From positions 2,145,001 to 2,209,000 of the forward strand of contig NC_015387.1 of NCBI RefSeq assembly GCF_000195335.1: a stretch of DNA of 64,000 nucleotides, read 5' to 3'. Of the stretch, positions 43,676 through 52,811 are shown in pieces (the first letter of the stretch is position 1; every line of letters begins with the position of its first letter). Position numbers and translations under genes: made by a program. Source of the stretch: Marinithermus hydrothermalis DSM 14884 (GTDB taxonomy: Bacteria; Deinococcota; Deinococci; Deinococcales; Marinithermaceae). The notes beneath the pieces were generated by a model. That model was not told where the DNA came from and did no database searches. It worked only from the letters and a program-made list of their open reading frames with translations.

Positions 43676-44504
43676 GTTCAGGCCTGCGTGGGCTTGGAGC
43701 CTGAGCCCCAGCCTCCTGGTGCTGGGGGGGTTCGCCCTGTATCCCTTCCTCGAGGTGGTGCGTTTCGCCAGCTGGGACTGGTCGGGCCTCTCGCCTCCGG
43801 TGCCGGTGGGGTTTGCAAACTACCGCGCCCTACTCATGGACCCCGCGTTCTGGCAGAGCCTCAAGGTCACGCTGGCCTTCGCGGGCCTGACCCTGCCCAG
43901 CCTGATCCTCCTCTCGCTCGCCACGGCGCTCGCCCTCGAGGGCCAGCCCTACGAGCGGCCGGTGAAGGCCCTGCTCTTCCTGCCGGGACTGGTCACGGTC
44001 GGGGCGGCCGCGGTCTCGTGGTACACGCTCGCGGTGCCGGAGTACGGAGCCCTCGCGGCCTTCGTCCCGGTGCCGCCCTGGGACCGCGAACCGGGGTGGG
44101 CCCTCGTGATGGTCGTGGCCTTCACCCTGTGGCGGCACCTGGGGTACGGGGTGCTCGTGGTCTCCGCGCACCTCAAAGCGATCCCTCCGGAGCTCCTCGA
44201 GGCCGCCCGCGTGGACGGGGCCACCCCGGCGCAGGCGCTGCGGTTCGTGACGCTGCCCCTGTTGCGCCCCGCGGTAGCCTTTTTGGTCGTGGTGGGCACG
44301 ATCCTGACCCTGCAGTCCTACGTGGCGGTCTTCCTGTTGACGCGCGGGGGGCCGTTCGGCTCGACGCGGGTCCTGGGGTACTTCATCTACGAGGTGGGGT
44401 TCGAGCAGTTCCGCCTGGGGTACGCCGCGGCCGCCACCGTCGCGCTGCTCGTGGTGACGCTCGCAGCCGCGTACGCCCAGGCGCGCGCTCTGGAGGGACG
44501 ATGA
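43641..44504 (+). CDS. ABC permease (UgpA/MalF-like)
   Basis: 287 residues, six membrane helices, EAA loop LLEAARVDGATPAQALRFVTLPLLRP. The first suitable start is ATG 43641, inside the previous gene; no closer start fits, because the following codons (RFRPAWAWSLSP) contain no initiator. The short basic leader is normal for this family. Pairs with the next permease (ATGA overlap). Confidence 0.87.
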   Translation: MRSARASFTSGRFRPAWAWSLSPSLLVLGGFALYPFLEVVRFASWDWSGLSPPVPVGFANYRALLMDPAFWQSLKVTLAFAGLTLPSLILLSLATALALEGQPYERPVKALLFLPGLVTVGAAAVSWYTLAVPEYGALAAFVPVPPWDREPGWALVMVVAFTLWRHLGYGVLVVSAHLKAIPPELLEAARVDGATPAQALRFVTLPLLRPAVAFLVVVGTILTLQSYVAVFLLTRGGPFGSTRVLGYFIYEVGFEQFRLGYAAAATVALLVVTLAAAYAQARALEGR

Positions 44505-45271
44505 GGCACGTGTTCGTAGGGGTGCTCGTACTCGCGGTCATGCTGCCCTTCCTCTGGATGGCGTACGCGGCGTTCCTCCCGCCCGAGATCGTGTATTCCG
44601 GGGATCTGACGAGCGGGTTCGGGTTCAGCTTGGAGAACGTCCGGGCCCTCGCGGCAGAAGGGTTTTGGGAGCGGCTCGGCTTCTCCCTCGCGGTGAGCGG
44701 CCTCGCCACTGTACTGCAGCTGTTGACCGGCCTGCCCGCAGCGTACGCCCTAAGAGAGGGCGCGCCGGTGCTGGGGGTGTTCCTGGCCCTCCTCGCGATC
44801 CCCGGGGAGATGCTGATCGTGCCCCTATACGGCGTACTACAACGCCTGCACCTCCTCGACACCCCTGGGGCACTGGTGCTTCCGTTTGCAGCGAGTCCCT
44901 TGACCGTGTACCTGCTGTACCAGGGCTTAAAGGGCGTGCCGTGGGAGGTCGTGGAGGCCGCGCGCCTTGATGGGGCGAGCGAAGGCGTGGTGCTCAGGCG
45001 GGTGGTTCTGCCGCTCGCGTACCCAAGCCTCGTCGCCGCGGGGGTGCTCGCCTTCGCCGCGCACTGGAACCTGGTCCTCTACCCCCGGGTGATGGTGGGC
45101 GAAGCGTACTGGACCCTCCAGGTCTGGATCAGCGACCTCGCCCGGCGCTACCCGGCGGACTGGGGGCTGCTCTCCGCCGCCGCGCTCCTCAGCACGCTGC
45201 CGCTCGCCCTGGTCTTCCTCGCGTTTGAGCGTAGAATCATGGAAACCTTCGAGGCTAGCCTGAAGGGATGA
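44501..45271 (+). CDS. ABC permease (UgpE/MalG-like)
   Basis: 256 residues, six helices, EAA loop VVEAARLDGASEGVVLRRVVLPLAYP. It follows the first permease with a 4-bp overlap and precedes the binding protein by 10 bp. No ATPase lies in this cluster; as for the galactose system, a general ATPase elsewhere must serve it. Confidence 0.92.
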   Translation: MRHVFVGVLVLAVMLPFLWMAYAAFLPPEIVYSGDLTSGFGFSLENVRALAAEGFWERLGFSLAVSGLATVLQLLTGLPAAYALREGAPVLGVFLALLAIPGEMLIVPLYGVLQRLHLLDTPGALVLPFAASPLTVYLLYQGLKGVPWEVVEAARLDGASEGVVLRRVVLPLAYPSLVAAGVLAFAAHWNLVLYPRVMVGEAYWTLQVWISDLARRYPADWGLLSAAALLSTLPLALVFLAFERRIMETFEASLKG

Positions 45272-45281
45272 GGGGGTGACG

Positions 45282-46478
45282 ATGCGAAGCGTAGTCTGGA
45301 TCCTGGTGGGGCTGGGCCTAGGGTTCGCCCAGGTGGAGATCCCGTTCTGGCACTCGATGGACGGGCCGGCCGGCCGCGCGATCGAGCGCTTCGCCCAAGC
45401 CTTCAACCAAAGCCAGCCGGCCTACCGGGTCGTGCCCCGGTTCCTGGGCGATTACCGCGAGGGCGAGAGCAAGCTCGTCGCAGCCCTCCGCACCGGCAGC
45501 CAACCCGTTCTCTTCCAAGCCGAGCTCGCCTTCTTCCCCCGCCTGGTCGCCGAGGGCCGGGCCGTTCCCCTCGACGCGTACCTCGAGGACCTCCCCCCCG
45601 AGTTCATCCGCGACTTCTACCCCGCCGCCTGGGCGTACGGGGTGGTGGACGGTACGCGCTACGGCCTGCCCTTCAACACCTCCACCCCGGTCCTCTTCTA
45701 CAACGCTGACGCCTTCCGCGCGCTGGGCCTCGAGGCGCCCCGGGACTGGACGGCCTTCGTCCGCGCGGCCGAGCGGCTCACGAACCGGCGCAGCAAGGGG
45801 TACATCGCGGTGCTGGAATCCTGGACCTTCGAGGCCATGGTCACGAGCCGGGGCGGGAGCCTGGTGACGCCGGACGGCCGGCCGAACTTCACCTCCCCTG
45901 AGGCGGTGGCGGCCCTCGAGATGCTGGTGCGCCTCGCCCGCGAGGGCGCGGCCATCCCGCGGAACCTAGCCGAAGCGCAGTTCGCCCAGCTGGACTTCGT
46001 GCGCACCAAGGGCATGATGGTCTTCGCTTCGATCGCGAACTGGCCCGCCGCGGAGCGGTACACCTTCGCCTTCGAGCTCGGCGTGGCCCCCGTACCTCGC
46101 GAGGCCGAGGGGCGGGTGCCTTTAGGCGGTGCGCAGCTCGTGGTCCTCAAAGGCGCGAGCCCCAAGCAGGTCCGGGGCGCGGTCGCGTTCTGGCGGTTTT
46201 TGATGCAACCCGAACAGATCGCCGAATGGGTCCAGGCCAGCTTCTACGTTCCCCTCAGGCGCTCGGTCCTGCCCCGCTTAGAAGCCTTCTACGCCGAGAA
46301 CCCCTTCCGTAAGGCCGCGTTCGAGCAGCTCGAGTTCGCCGTGCCGCGCCCGCGCACGCCGCACTTCGCGGTGTGGCGCACCTACCTAGAGGAAGCCCTC
46401 GAGAAGGCCGTGAAGGGCGGCATGGATCCGAGAAAAGCCCTGGAGGAAGCGCAACGCAAAGCCTTGGAGGCCCTATGA
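45282..46478 (+). CDS. ABC binding protein (UgpB-like)
   Basis: 398 residues: short signal peptide (MRSVVWILVGLGLGFA), then a family-1 solute-binding domain with IPFWHSMDGPAGRAIERF and YGLPFNTSTPVLFYNADAFRALGLEAPRDW, similar to UgpB-type glycerol-3-phosphate or oligosaccharide binders. ATG 45282 is preferred over GTG 45276 because of the spacing to GAGGGGG. The unusual order (permeases first, binding protein last) is seen for Ugp-like systems of Thermales. Confidence 0.85.
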   Translation: MRSVVWILVGLGLGFAQVEIPFWHSMDGPAGRAIERFAQAFNQSQPAYRVVPRFLGDYREGESKLVAALRTGSQPVLFQAELAFFPRLVAEGRAVPLDAYLEDLPPEFIRDFYPAAWAYGVVDGTRYGLPFNTSTPVLFYNADAFRALGLEAPRDWTAFVRAAERLTNRRSKGYIAVLESWTFEAMVTSRGGSLVTPDGRPNFTSPEAVAALEMLVRLAREGAAIPRNLAEAQFAQLDFVRTKGMMVFASIANWPAAERYTFAFELGVAPVPREAEGRVPLGGAQLVVLKGASPKQVRGAVAFWRFLMQPEQIAEWVQASFYVPLRRSVLPRLEAFYAENPFRKAAFEQLEFAVPRPRTPHFAVWRTYLEEALEKAVKGGMDPRKALEEAQRKALEAL

Positions 46479-47251
46479 AGCTTGGATTCTCGCCCTTTAC
46501 CGCCGGCATCACGGACTACCGCGAGGCCTTCGACCTCGCCGCCGAGCTCGGCCTCGCGCTAGAGCTCGAGTACGACGTACACGAGATGTTCCCCCAGCTG
46601 CCCACCGCTCGCGAGCTCGCCCAGATGGGCCGCGCCGCCGGCGTGGGGTTCACGGTGCACCTGCCCTTCGTGGATCTGAACCTCGCGAGCCTGGTCCCCG
46701 CGGTGTGGCGCCAGAGCGTGGAGCGCGTGCAACAGGGGCTCGAGTTCGCGAGCACGGTGGGCGCGCGCGTGGGGGTGCTGCACACCGGGATGGTGCCCGT
46801 GCGCCACCCGTTCGTCGTGGAGGCGGCGCTCGAGCGCCTGCGGGCCGCCCTCGAGGCCCTCACCCCCCTGCCCGTGCCCGTCGCGGTGGAGAACCTGGTG
46901 CCCTCGTACCACGTCTTCATCGACGCCCCCGAGACCCTCGCCGACCTGGTCCGGGCGGCTGGGGACCGCTACGGGTTCTGCCTGGACCTGGGGCACGCCT
47001 TCATCCAAGGGGGCATCGAGCAGATCGCGGCGTACCTGCAGGCCATGGAGGGCCGGCTGCTTCACCTGCACGTGCACGACAACCACGGCGTGAGCGACGA
47101 CCACCTCGCGCTGGGGTTGGGGCGGATCCCGTTCCACCAGTTCCGCGAGGAGCTGCGCGGGTTCGAGGGCACGGTGGCCCTCGAGGTGCAAGGCGGCGCG
47201 GAGGGGGTGCGCGCCTCGGTGCGGCGACTACGTGAAGCTTGGGACATTTGA
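46475..47251 (+). CDS. TIM-barrel sugar-phosphate isomerase/epimerase
   Basis: 258 residues of the xylose-isomerase-like/AP endonuclease 2 TIM-barrel family. The metal site is shown by ALELEYDVHEM, FTVHLPFVDLN, VAVENLVPS (Glu), GFCLDLGHAFI (Asp/His), LHLHVHDNHG (His-Asp-His) and VALEVQGG (Glu). The likely job is isomerisation or epimerisation of the compound brought in by the upstream ABC system. ATGA overlap with the binding-protein gene shows coupling. Confidence 0.85.
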   Translation: MKLGFSPFTAGITDYREAFDLAAELGLALELEYDVHEMFPQLPTARELAQMGRAAGVGFTVHLPFVDLNLASLVPAVWRQSVERVQQGLEFASTVGARVGVLHTGMVPVRHPFVVEAALERLRAALEALTPLPVPVAVENLVPSYHVFIDAPETLADLVRAAGDRYGFCLDLGHAFIQGGIEQIAAYLQAMEGRLLHLHVHDNHGVSDDHLALGLGRIPFHQFREELRGFEGTVALEVQGGAEGVRASVRRLREAWDI

Positions 47252-47295
47252 CCCCCCCTTTCAATCGGTAGATTAACGGAGAGTGTGGGGCAGTG

Positions 47296-47325
47296 TTGCC
47301 TTTACGCACCCCGGATCGGTAGGCT
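47296..47325 (+). promoter_or_regulatory. promoter of the fbc operon
   Basis: TTGCCT (47296-47301) and TAGGCT (47320-47325) with an 18-bp spacer lie 47 bp before fbcC; AAGGAGG follows at 47362. An alternative pair is TTGACC/TAGATT around 47249-47275. Confidence 0.5.
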
Positions 47326-47372
47326 CTAGTTTGGCGGCCCTTTGAGGGTCACGGGTAAACCAAGGAGGCGGC

Positions 47373-48503
47373 ATGAACCCGAAGATCGACCGGATCGAGA
47401 TCTACCTGGACGACGCAACCGAGCCCACGCAGGTCCTGACGGAACCCCCGTTTAAGGTCGAGCTCGACACCCGTAACCTACGGGACGGCGACCACGTGAT
47501 GCGGATCGTCACCTATTTTAAAAACGGGCAGACCGAGGAACGCATCGTTCCCTTCGTGGTGGACAACCTGCCCGACGTGGCGATCGAAGGCCTGAGCGAG
47601 GGAGAAGAGGTCCGCGGGAAGCTCGAGTTCGACGTGAAGGTGGGGGATTACCACGCGCCCATCGAGCGCGCGCGCGTCTCCCCCATGCTGTACCTTCTCT
47701 CGACCGTCCTGATCCTGGGCGGCATCTGGGCGTGGTTCGCCTTCGGCTCCTTCTCCAGTACGATCGTGAGCGAGGTGGCCGGGAGTGCCGAGGCGGCCCA
47801 GGAGGAGACGGTCGGGGAGGGAGCCCCGGTGGACGAGGCGCTCTTCGCGCAGGGCGAAACCATCTACGCGAGCAGCTGCGCTGCATGCCACGGAGCGGAG
47901 GGTGTGGGTGGGTTCGCCCCGCAGTTCGCGGGCAATCCGGCTCTCGCCGACACGGAGGCCGTGTTGAAGACCATTTACGAGGGCCGGGGCGGCATGCCGG
48001 CCTTCAACCAGTTCAGCGCTGAGGAGCTCGCCGCGATCGCGACCTACATCCGCAACGCCTGGGGCAACACCTACGGCGGGGTGAGCGTGGATGAGGCCAA
48101 GGGCGTGACCGGGGGGACCCCGGAGGAGCTCCCCCCGAGCGAGGATGGCGCAGCCGCTCCGGAGGAGGATACCGGTAATCTCGAAGCGCTCTTAAAGGAA
48201 GGGAGCGAGGTGTACGCCGCCAGCTGCGCCGGATGCCACCAGGCTGAAGGGCAGGGCATCCCTGGCACCTTCCCGCCCCTCGCGGAAAACCCCAACCTAG
48301 AGGACGCCGCGTACGTCGTCAAGGTCATCCTGAACGGGCGGCAGGGGCCCCTCGAGGTCAAGGGCACCACCTACAACGGCGCCATGCCGGGCTTCGGGCA
48401 GCTCTCCGACCGCCAGGTCGCGGCCGTGGCCACGTACGTGCGCAACAGCTGGGGGAACGCCTTCGGTCCCGTCAGCGAGGAGCAGGTCGCTCAGGAACGC
48501 TAG
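47373..48503 (+). CDS. fbcC: diheme cytochrome c subunit of the bc complex
   Basis: 376 residues with an unusual order: an N-terminal about 95-residue beta-sandwich (IDRIEIYLDDATEPTQVL...), a membrane helix at about 106-125, then two cytochrome c domains on the outside with CAACH (169-173) and CAGCH (285-289). The Thermus bc operon has this component in place of cytochrome c1. It carries electrons from the Rieske protein to soluble cytochrome c. First gene of the operon fbcCXFB. Confidence 0.93.
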   Translation: MNPKIDRIEIYLDDATEPTQVLTEPPFKVELDTRNLRDGDHVMRIVTYFKNGQTEERIVPFVVDNLPDVAIEGLSEGEEVRGKLEFDVKVGDYHAPIERARVSPMLYLLSTVLILGGIWAWFAFGSFSSTIVSEVAGSAEAAQEETVGEGAPVDEALFAQGETIYASSCAACHGAEGVGGFAPQFAGNPALADTEAVLKTIYEGRGGMPAFNQFSAEELAAIATYIRNAWGNTYGGVSVDEAKGVTGGTPEELPPSEDGAAAPEEDTGNLEALLKEGSEVYAASCAGCHQAEGQGIPGTFPPLAENPNLEDAAYVVKVILNGRQGPLEVKGTTYNGAMPGFGQLSDRQVAAVATYVRNSWGNAFGPVSEEQVAQER

Positions 48504-48512
48504 GGAGGTCGC

Positions 48513-48992
48513 ATGTACCGCAATGACACGGTCATCCCCTTCTTCTCTATCCTCTTCGCGGTGGCCCTATTCCTGATGGCTTACCTGGACGGCCAGTACA
48601 TCACCCGTCTCGTAGGGCATGCTCGCGAGGAGCTTTCCGTGGGGCAGATCGGCCTGATCGCCTTTGGGATCGTGTTCCTCCTGTACGGCGCGATCGGGTA
48701 CCTCTCGAACTGGCTCGAGGGGGAGGAGCTGCGCCCGCACCGGAAGATGGCCGACCCGGGGAACACGCACGTGATCGGGATCGTGCTCTCCCTCCTCGCG
48801 GTCGCCCTCTCGGGGTTCTTTGCGCGGCTCATCCTGTACGACCTGCAAAACGAAACCACCGCTCCGGCGCTTGAGGGCGGGCTGTTCAGCGCGATCTTCC
48901 TGGTGGCCGCGCTGCTGTTGGTGATGTACAAGAAGTTCTACCAAGACGAAGAGATCCTCACGGAGTACGAGGACTCGGAGGTGCCCTGGTAA
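48513..48992 (+). CDS. fbcX: FbcX-type membrane protein of the bc operon
   Basis: 159 residues with four membrane helices (about 8-26, 45-65, 84-104, 122-140). Its place between fbcC and fbcF and its size agree with FbcX of the Thermus operon, a component of unclear role in the bc complex. It has no heme or metal motif. The last base of the stop overlaps the Rieske start (48992). Confidence 0.85.
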   Translation: MYRNDTVIPFFSILFAVALFLMAYLDGQYITRLVGHAREELSVGQIGLIAFGIVFLLYGAIGYLSNWLEGEELRPHRKMADPGNTHVIGIVLSLLAVALSGFFARLILYDLQNETTAPALEGGLFSAIFLVAALLLVMYKKFYQDEEILTEYEDSEVPW

Positions 48993-49648
48993 TGGCGAAG
49001 TCGCACGAAGAACTCGTTCACGAGCAAGAAGAACGCGAAAAGCTCATCCAGCGTCGGCGGTTCCTGCAGGCGAGTCTCGGGGTGAGCGTCACGCTGGGCA
49101 TCGTGGGGGCTTCCGCGCTCTCCGTCACCGCGAGCCTCAAACCCATCGAGAAGCTCTCCCCGGATAAGGAGCCCCCGAAGCCGGGGGACCGGTTGGTGCA
49201 CGCGGAAACGGAGGCGGAGCTCTCCCTGGCGGACGTGCCCCTGGGCGGCCCGCCGGTCCTCGCGTACCCTAAGGACCCCCAAGCGGATCTGGTGAAGAAG
49301 GGGGATGTGAACAACCTACTCCTCGTCACGCGGTTCAACCCGGATGAACTGGACGAGGAGACGCGCCCGCACGCCGCGGACGGCGTGGTGGTTTACTCCG
49401 CGGTGTGCACGCACCTGGGGTGCACCGTCAGCCAGTGGGAATCCGAAAAGGCGTGGTTCCTCTGCCCCTGCCACAAGGGATTGTACGACCCGAAACAGAA
49501 CGCGAAGGTGGTGGGCGGCCCACCGCCCCGCCCCTTGCCTGCGTTGCCGGTTAGGCTCGAGGGTGATCGGATCGTGGTGGACGGCGAGTTCACCGGTCCT
49601 GTAGGCGTGGTCGCGGGCCGGGGCGACTGCCGCACCTGCACGGTTTAG
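48992..49648 (+). CDS. fbcF: Rieske iron-sulfur protein
   Basis: 218 residues: N-terminal helix (QASLGVSVTLGIVGASALSV) as membrane anchor, then the Rieske fold. The 2Fe-2S ligands are Cys139 and His141 in CTHLGC and Cys158 and His161 in CPCHKG, with the disulfide Cys144-Cys160. It passes electrons from quinol to cytochrome c. The RRRFLQASLG stretch is a Tat export signal. Preceded by FbcX without a gap. Confidence 0.97.
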   Translation: MAKSHEELVHEQEEREKLIQRRRFLQASLGVSVTLGIVGASALSVTASLKPIEKLSPDKEPPKPGDRLVHAETEAELSLADVPLGGPPVLAYPKDPQADLVKKGDVNNLLLVTRFNPDELDEETRPHAADGVVVYSAVCTHLGCTVSQWESEKAWFLCPCHKGLYDPKQNAKVVGGPPPRPLPALPVRLEGDRIVVDGEFTGPVGVVAGRGDCRTCTV

Positions 49649-49658
49649 GGGGCTGGCT

Positions 49659-50918
49659 ATGGTTCGTTGGTTGGATGAACGCCTGGACCTTTCCCGCTTC
49701 TACGCGAAGTTCATGCGGAAGGCCTTCCCGGTCCACCACTCGTTCTTCCTGGGCGAGATTACCCTGTTCGCCTTCGCGGTGCTGGTGCTGACCGGGGTCT
49801 TCCTCACGCTGAACTTCGAACCCTCGACGCGGATCATCGAGGTGGAAGGGCGCAAGCTGCCCGCGGCCTACGCCTCGGTGCTCTTTATCGACTCCCTCCC
49901 CTTCGGCGCGGTGATCCGCAGCATGCACCACTGGTCCGCGAACGTGATGATCGCGGCGGCCTTCCTGCACATGCTGCGCGTGCTGGTCTCTGGCGCCTAC
50001 AAGAAACCCCGGGAGATCAACTGGCTCGTGGGGCTGGGGCTTTTGGGCCTTTCGGTCGTCACGGCCTTCACCGGCTACGCCCTCCCCTATGACGCGTACG
50101 CCGTGACCGCGACCAAGATCGGGTATGGGATCGGCGCCTCCATCCCGTACGTGGGTGAGTGGATCGCCCAGATCATGTTCGGCGGGAAGTTCCCCACCGA
50201 GCACTCCATCCCGCGGCTCTTCTCGATCCACGTGGTCTGGCTACCGCTCACGCTCGCCGCGGTCATCGGGCTGCACCTGCTCATTATGGTGAAGCAAAAG
50301 CACACCCAGCCCAAGTACGCCGAGCGCGTCGCGCCTGGCAAGATCCTGGGGGTGCCCCTCTGGCCGCAGCAGGCCCTGATGATGACAATCCTCTTCTTCC
50401 TCTACATCGCGGTGGTGGCCTTCATCGCCGGAGCCTTCCCCGCCCACCCCATCGAGGCCTTCGGTCCGCCCACGGCGGCCACGCCCGCGGTCAAGCCGGA
50501 TTGGTACTTCCTCTGGATCTACGGGATCCTCCAGATCATCTCCTCCACCTGGAAGATCTCCCTCCCCGGCGGCGCGATGATCACCTCTGAGTTCATCGGG
50601 GGTGTGCTCATCCCAGGCGTGCTGGGGCTGGTGGCGGTGCTGCTTCCGTTCTTTGACACCCGAAAGACCAAGATGCGCTACGTGGAGCTCCCGAGCCAGC
50701 ACCCCTGGCGCACCAGCATCACCCTGGGTCTTCTGGCCTTCTTCATCACCACCACCCTCGCCGGGTGGAAGGAAGAGCTGGGCCTGAGCAACGCGGTCCT
50801 CTGGACGATCATTCTGGGCGGTACGGTCTTCACCACCCTGGTCAGCTACGTGATCATGGTGAACCTGTACGGCCGCGCCGAACCCGAAACCCCGCCCTCG
50901 CCCCAAGCGGGCGACTAA
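49659..50918 (+). CDS. fbcB: cytochrome b of the bc complex
   Basis: 419 residues, about eight to nine membrane helices. The pairs of His ligands for the two b hemes lie in SMHHWSANVMIAAAFLHMLRV and SIHVVWLPLTLAAVIGLHLLIM. The Qo motif is PDWYFLWIYG. It oxidises quinol at the outer side and returns one electron across the membrane. It starts 11 bp after the Rieske gene; the terminator follows its stop. Confidence 0.97.
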   Translation: MVRWLDERLDLSRFYAKFMRKAFPVHHSFFLGEITLFAFAVLVLTGVFLTLNFEPSTRIIEVEGRKLPAAYASVLFIDSLPFGAVIRSMHHWSANVMIAAAFLHMLRVLVSGAYKKPREINWLVGLGLLGLSVVTAFTGYALPYDAYAVTATKIGYGIGASIPYVGEWIAQIMFGGKFPTEHSIPRLFSIHVVWLPLTLAAVIGLHLLIMVKQKHTQPKYAERVAPGKILGVPLWPQQALMMTILFFLYIAVVAFIAGAFPAHPIEAFGPPTAATPAVKPDWYFLWIYGILQIISSTWKISLPGGAMITSEFIGGVLIPGVLGLVAVLLPFFDTRKTKMRYVELPSQHPWRTSITLGLLAFFITTTLAGWKEELGLSNAVLWTIILGGTVFTTLVSYVIMVNLYGRAEPETPPSPQAGD

Positions 50919-50931
50919 CCCGAGCCTCACT

Positions 50932-50965
50932 GCCCGCCGGCCTAAAGGCCGGCGGGCGCGTTTAT
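50932..50965 (+). terminator. Rho-independent terminator of the fbc operon
   Basis: 11-bp stem (50932-50942 with 50947-50957), loop TAAA, then GCGTTTA, 14 bp after the fbcB stop. Confidence 0.85.
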
Positions 50966-51178
50966 GCACTCGCCACGACCACCCACACCGCCGCGAAGGC
51001 CCGGGCGCACAGTACCCTGGGGTCCTCCCCCCAGGACGCGGGATTAACGTGAACAAACGCCGTCCTGAACGGGATTTTAGCGCATTAAGTTGCAGGTCTG
51101 TCCGGGGAGGTCCGCACAGGCCCCACGCGATCAAGGCAGAAACACGGGCGCATAAAACCCGCAAAAACCGGCCCGGGT
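50966..51178. other. intergenic, no gene seen
   Basis: No convincing coding frame. On the minus strand an ACCCG/CGGGT stem followed by TTTTA (about 51151-51179) may terminate the decayed beta-barrel gene. There is an isolated AT-rich stretch near 51040-51090. Confidence 0.5.
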
Positions 51179-51997
51179 TCAAAAGACCGCCGGGAGCGCG
51201 ATGCCCCGGGCCTGATACCCCAGGGAAAGCCCGGCCCGCACCTCGCCCCCATTCAGCGAGGCCCGGAGGGTGAGGGAGACGCTTTGCTTGGACGCCGGGT
51301 CCAGGGCCAGGTCGGTCCCGAAAGCGGCGGTGGGCGTGGGCGGCGTGCGTAGGCGAAGGGTTGGCTGAGCGAAGCTGAAAACCGGTAGCTCACTCGGTCG
51401 TTGGCCACAAACCCCGCCCCAAACGAGGCCCCGAGCATGGTGGGGTAGGGCGGGTTGAAGCCGTGGGAGGCCTCAAGGGAAAGCGAAAGCACGGTGGGGT
51501 CCCGGAGGAAAAGGAGAGCGCAAACGAGGCCGAGGCGGCCCAGGGGTGGCTCAGGGCGAGCGAGAACCCCGGGTCCAGAGGGCGATCCGGGGAATGAGGT
51601 CGGTGCGCGTCTCGTCCCGGTAGGCCTGGGTCTCATCGGCAAAGGTGCGGAGGGTCTGGGTGTAGGCGAGGGCACCGGCAAGCCCCGCCCCCAGGGAGAG
51701 GGTCTCGGAAAGGGCGTAGCTCAGCGCGAGGTCGGCGGAAAGGCCATGGCTCGCGACCCGGTCGGTGTAGGGCCCCTTGGCCGGGTCCACCCCGAGGCCG
51801 CGATAGCCCGTGGGTGCGTAGCCAAGCGAGACCGATAAGGCCAGCTTCCCCGGTTCCGGCTCCGCGCGTTTTAAGGGGTCCACCGGCTCGGGGAGGGACT
51901 GGGCCAAGGCGAGGCTGAAAGCAAGAAGCAGCAAGAGCAGGGCCGGGGCAATAGTCTTAGGCTTAATCGCTTGCCTTAAAAACCACGCGCCGCGCAC
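51179..51997 (-). pseudogene. exported beta-barrel-like protein with several frameshifts
   Basis: From GTG 51997 a signal peptide (IAPALLLLLLAFSLALAQ) opens a protein with alternating beta-strand pattern (LALSVSLGYAPTGYRG, LSYALSETLSLGAGLAGALAYTQ), usual for outer-membrane barrels. The frame then changes near 51570, again near 51500 and near 51345; the pieces LALSHPWAASASFALS, LSLSLEASHGFNPPYPTMLG and LALDPASKQSVSLTLRASL join to a C-terminus ending in Phe (PAVF) at TGA 51181-51179. Three indels point to decay. It lies downstream of the C39-like peptidase on the same strand. Confidence 0.7.
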
Positions 51998-52019
51998 GAC
52001 GTACCACGCACCTTTCCTT

Positions 52020-52670
52020 CTAGGGTAACCGCGCCCGGAGGGCAGCCAGGCGGGAAAGCTCTGCCTTTGCCCAGGCAAGTTCTTTGGCCTGGAGCGCCTT
52101 CGCTTCCTTGAGCTGGGTCTTCGTCTTCGGAACCGCCAGCAGGATCACCCCGGAAAAGCCCTTCTCCGTCACCAGGGCCTGATCCGTCGGCCCCAGGAGG
52201 GATCGGCGAGGAGCACCTATAGGCGGGTCCACGATCCTGGCGATCATCAGGAAGTGGAGCTGGGGCCTCGTCACGTGGCCGATCACGGGAAGCCCGCCCT
52301 GGCGAAAGTAGTCGGCGAGCTCTTCCAGGTCCACCCGGTAGGCCCGCACCCGGTAGCCCTTCCTCTCCAGGTAGCGCTTCAAGGAGAGGGCGGTGAGGCC
52401 CTTCAAGGGGTCCTTGCCCGATCGCTCGGTTTCCTTGATGGCGACCTCGAGAATCTCGCTCTCCGTCGCGGGATCGCCGTAGTAGTACATAAGCAGGGTG
52501 GCCACCGCCGCCGCCCCGCAGGTGTACCAGTCCGCCTGACCGATGACGTGGGTGTAGCGGAGGGGGCGGTAGGTTTTGTTTTCTGAATTGGCGAATGCGA
52601 ACACGGAAAGCGCGGAAACAGAAACTATCGTTGCAATGAGGCGAAAACCGAGCAATATCCGCCACCTCAT
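52020..52670 (-). CDS. C39-like secreted peptidase, copy 2 (intact)
   Basis: 216 residues: signal peptide (about 1-28, ending near FAFANSENK), then a C39-like domain with Cys in QADWYTCGAAA, LTALSLKRYLERKGYRV, and the His in GHVTRPQLHFLMIARIVDPP, where Asp also lies; the final 40 residues are a Lys/Ala-rich helix. It should be exported and act as a cysteine peptidase in the envelope. ATG overlaps the stop of an upstream small membrane gene (ATGA), which itself is split by an IS, so expression may be reduced. The enzyme part is almost identical to that at 1-260. Confidence 0.8.
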   Translation of the reverse strand: MRWRILLGFRLIATIVSVSALSVFAFANSENKTYRPLRYTHVIGQADWYTCGAAAVATLLMYYYGDPATESEILEVAIKETERSGKDPLKGLTALSLKRYLERKGYRVRAYRVDLEELADYFRQGGLPVIGHVTRPQLHFLMIARIVDPPIGAPRRSLLGPTDQALVTEKGFSGVILLAVPKTKTQLKEAKALQAKELAWAKAELSRLAALRARLP

Positions 52671-52811
52671 TTATGCTTTCTTTTTATTTCAGAGGACTTT
52701 ACTAAGGGTCGACTTGATAAACCGTCATAAACTATGATAAACGCTATAATCCCAGGCAGGACATAGGCAAAAAGCCTTGCATACTCCGAATTCGCCCTCA
52801 ACAAAAGTATG

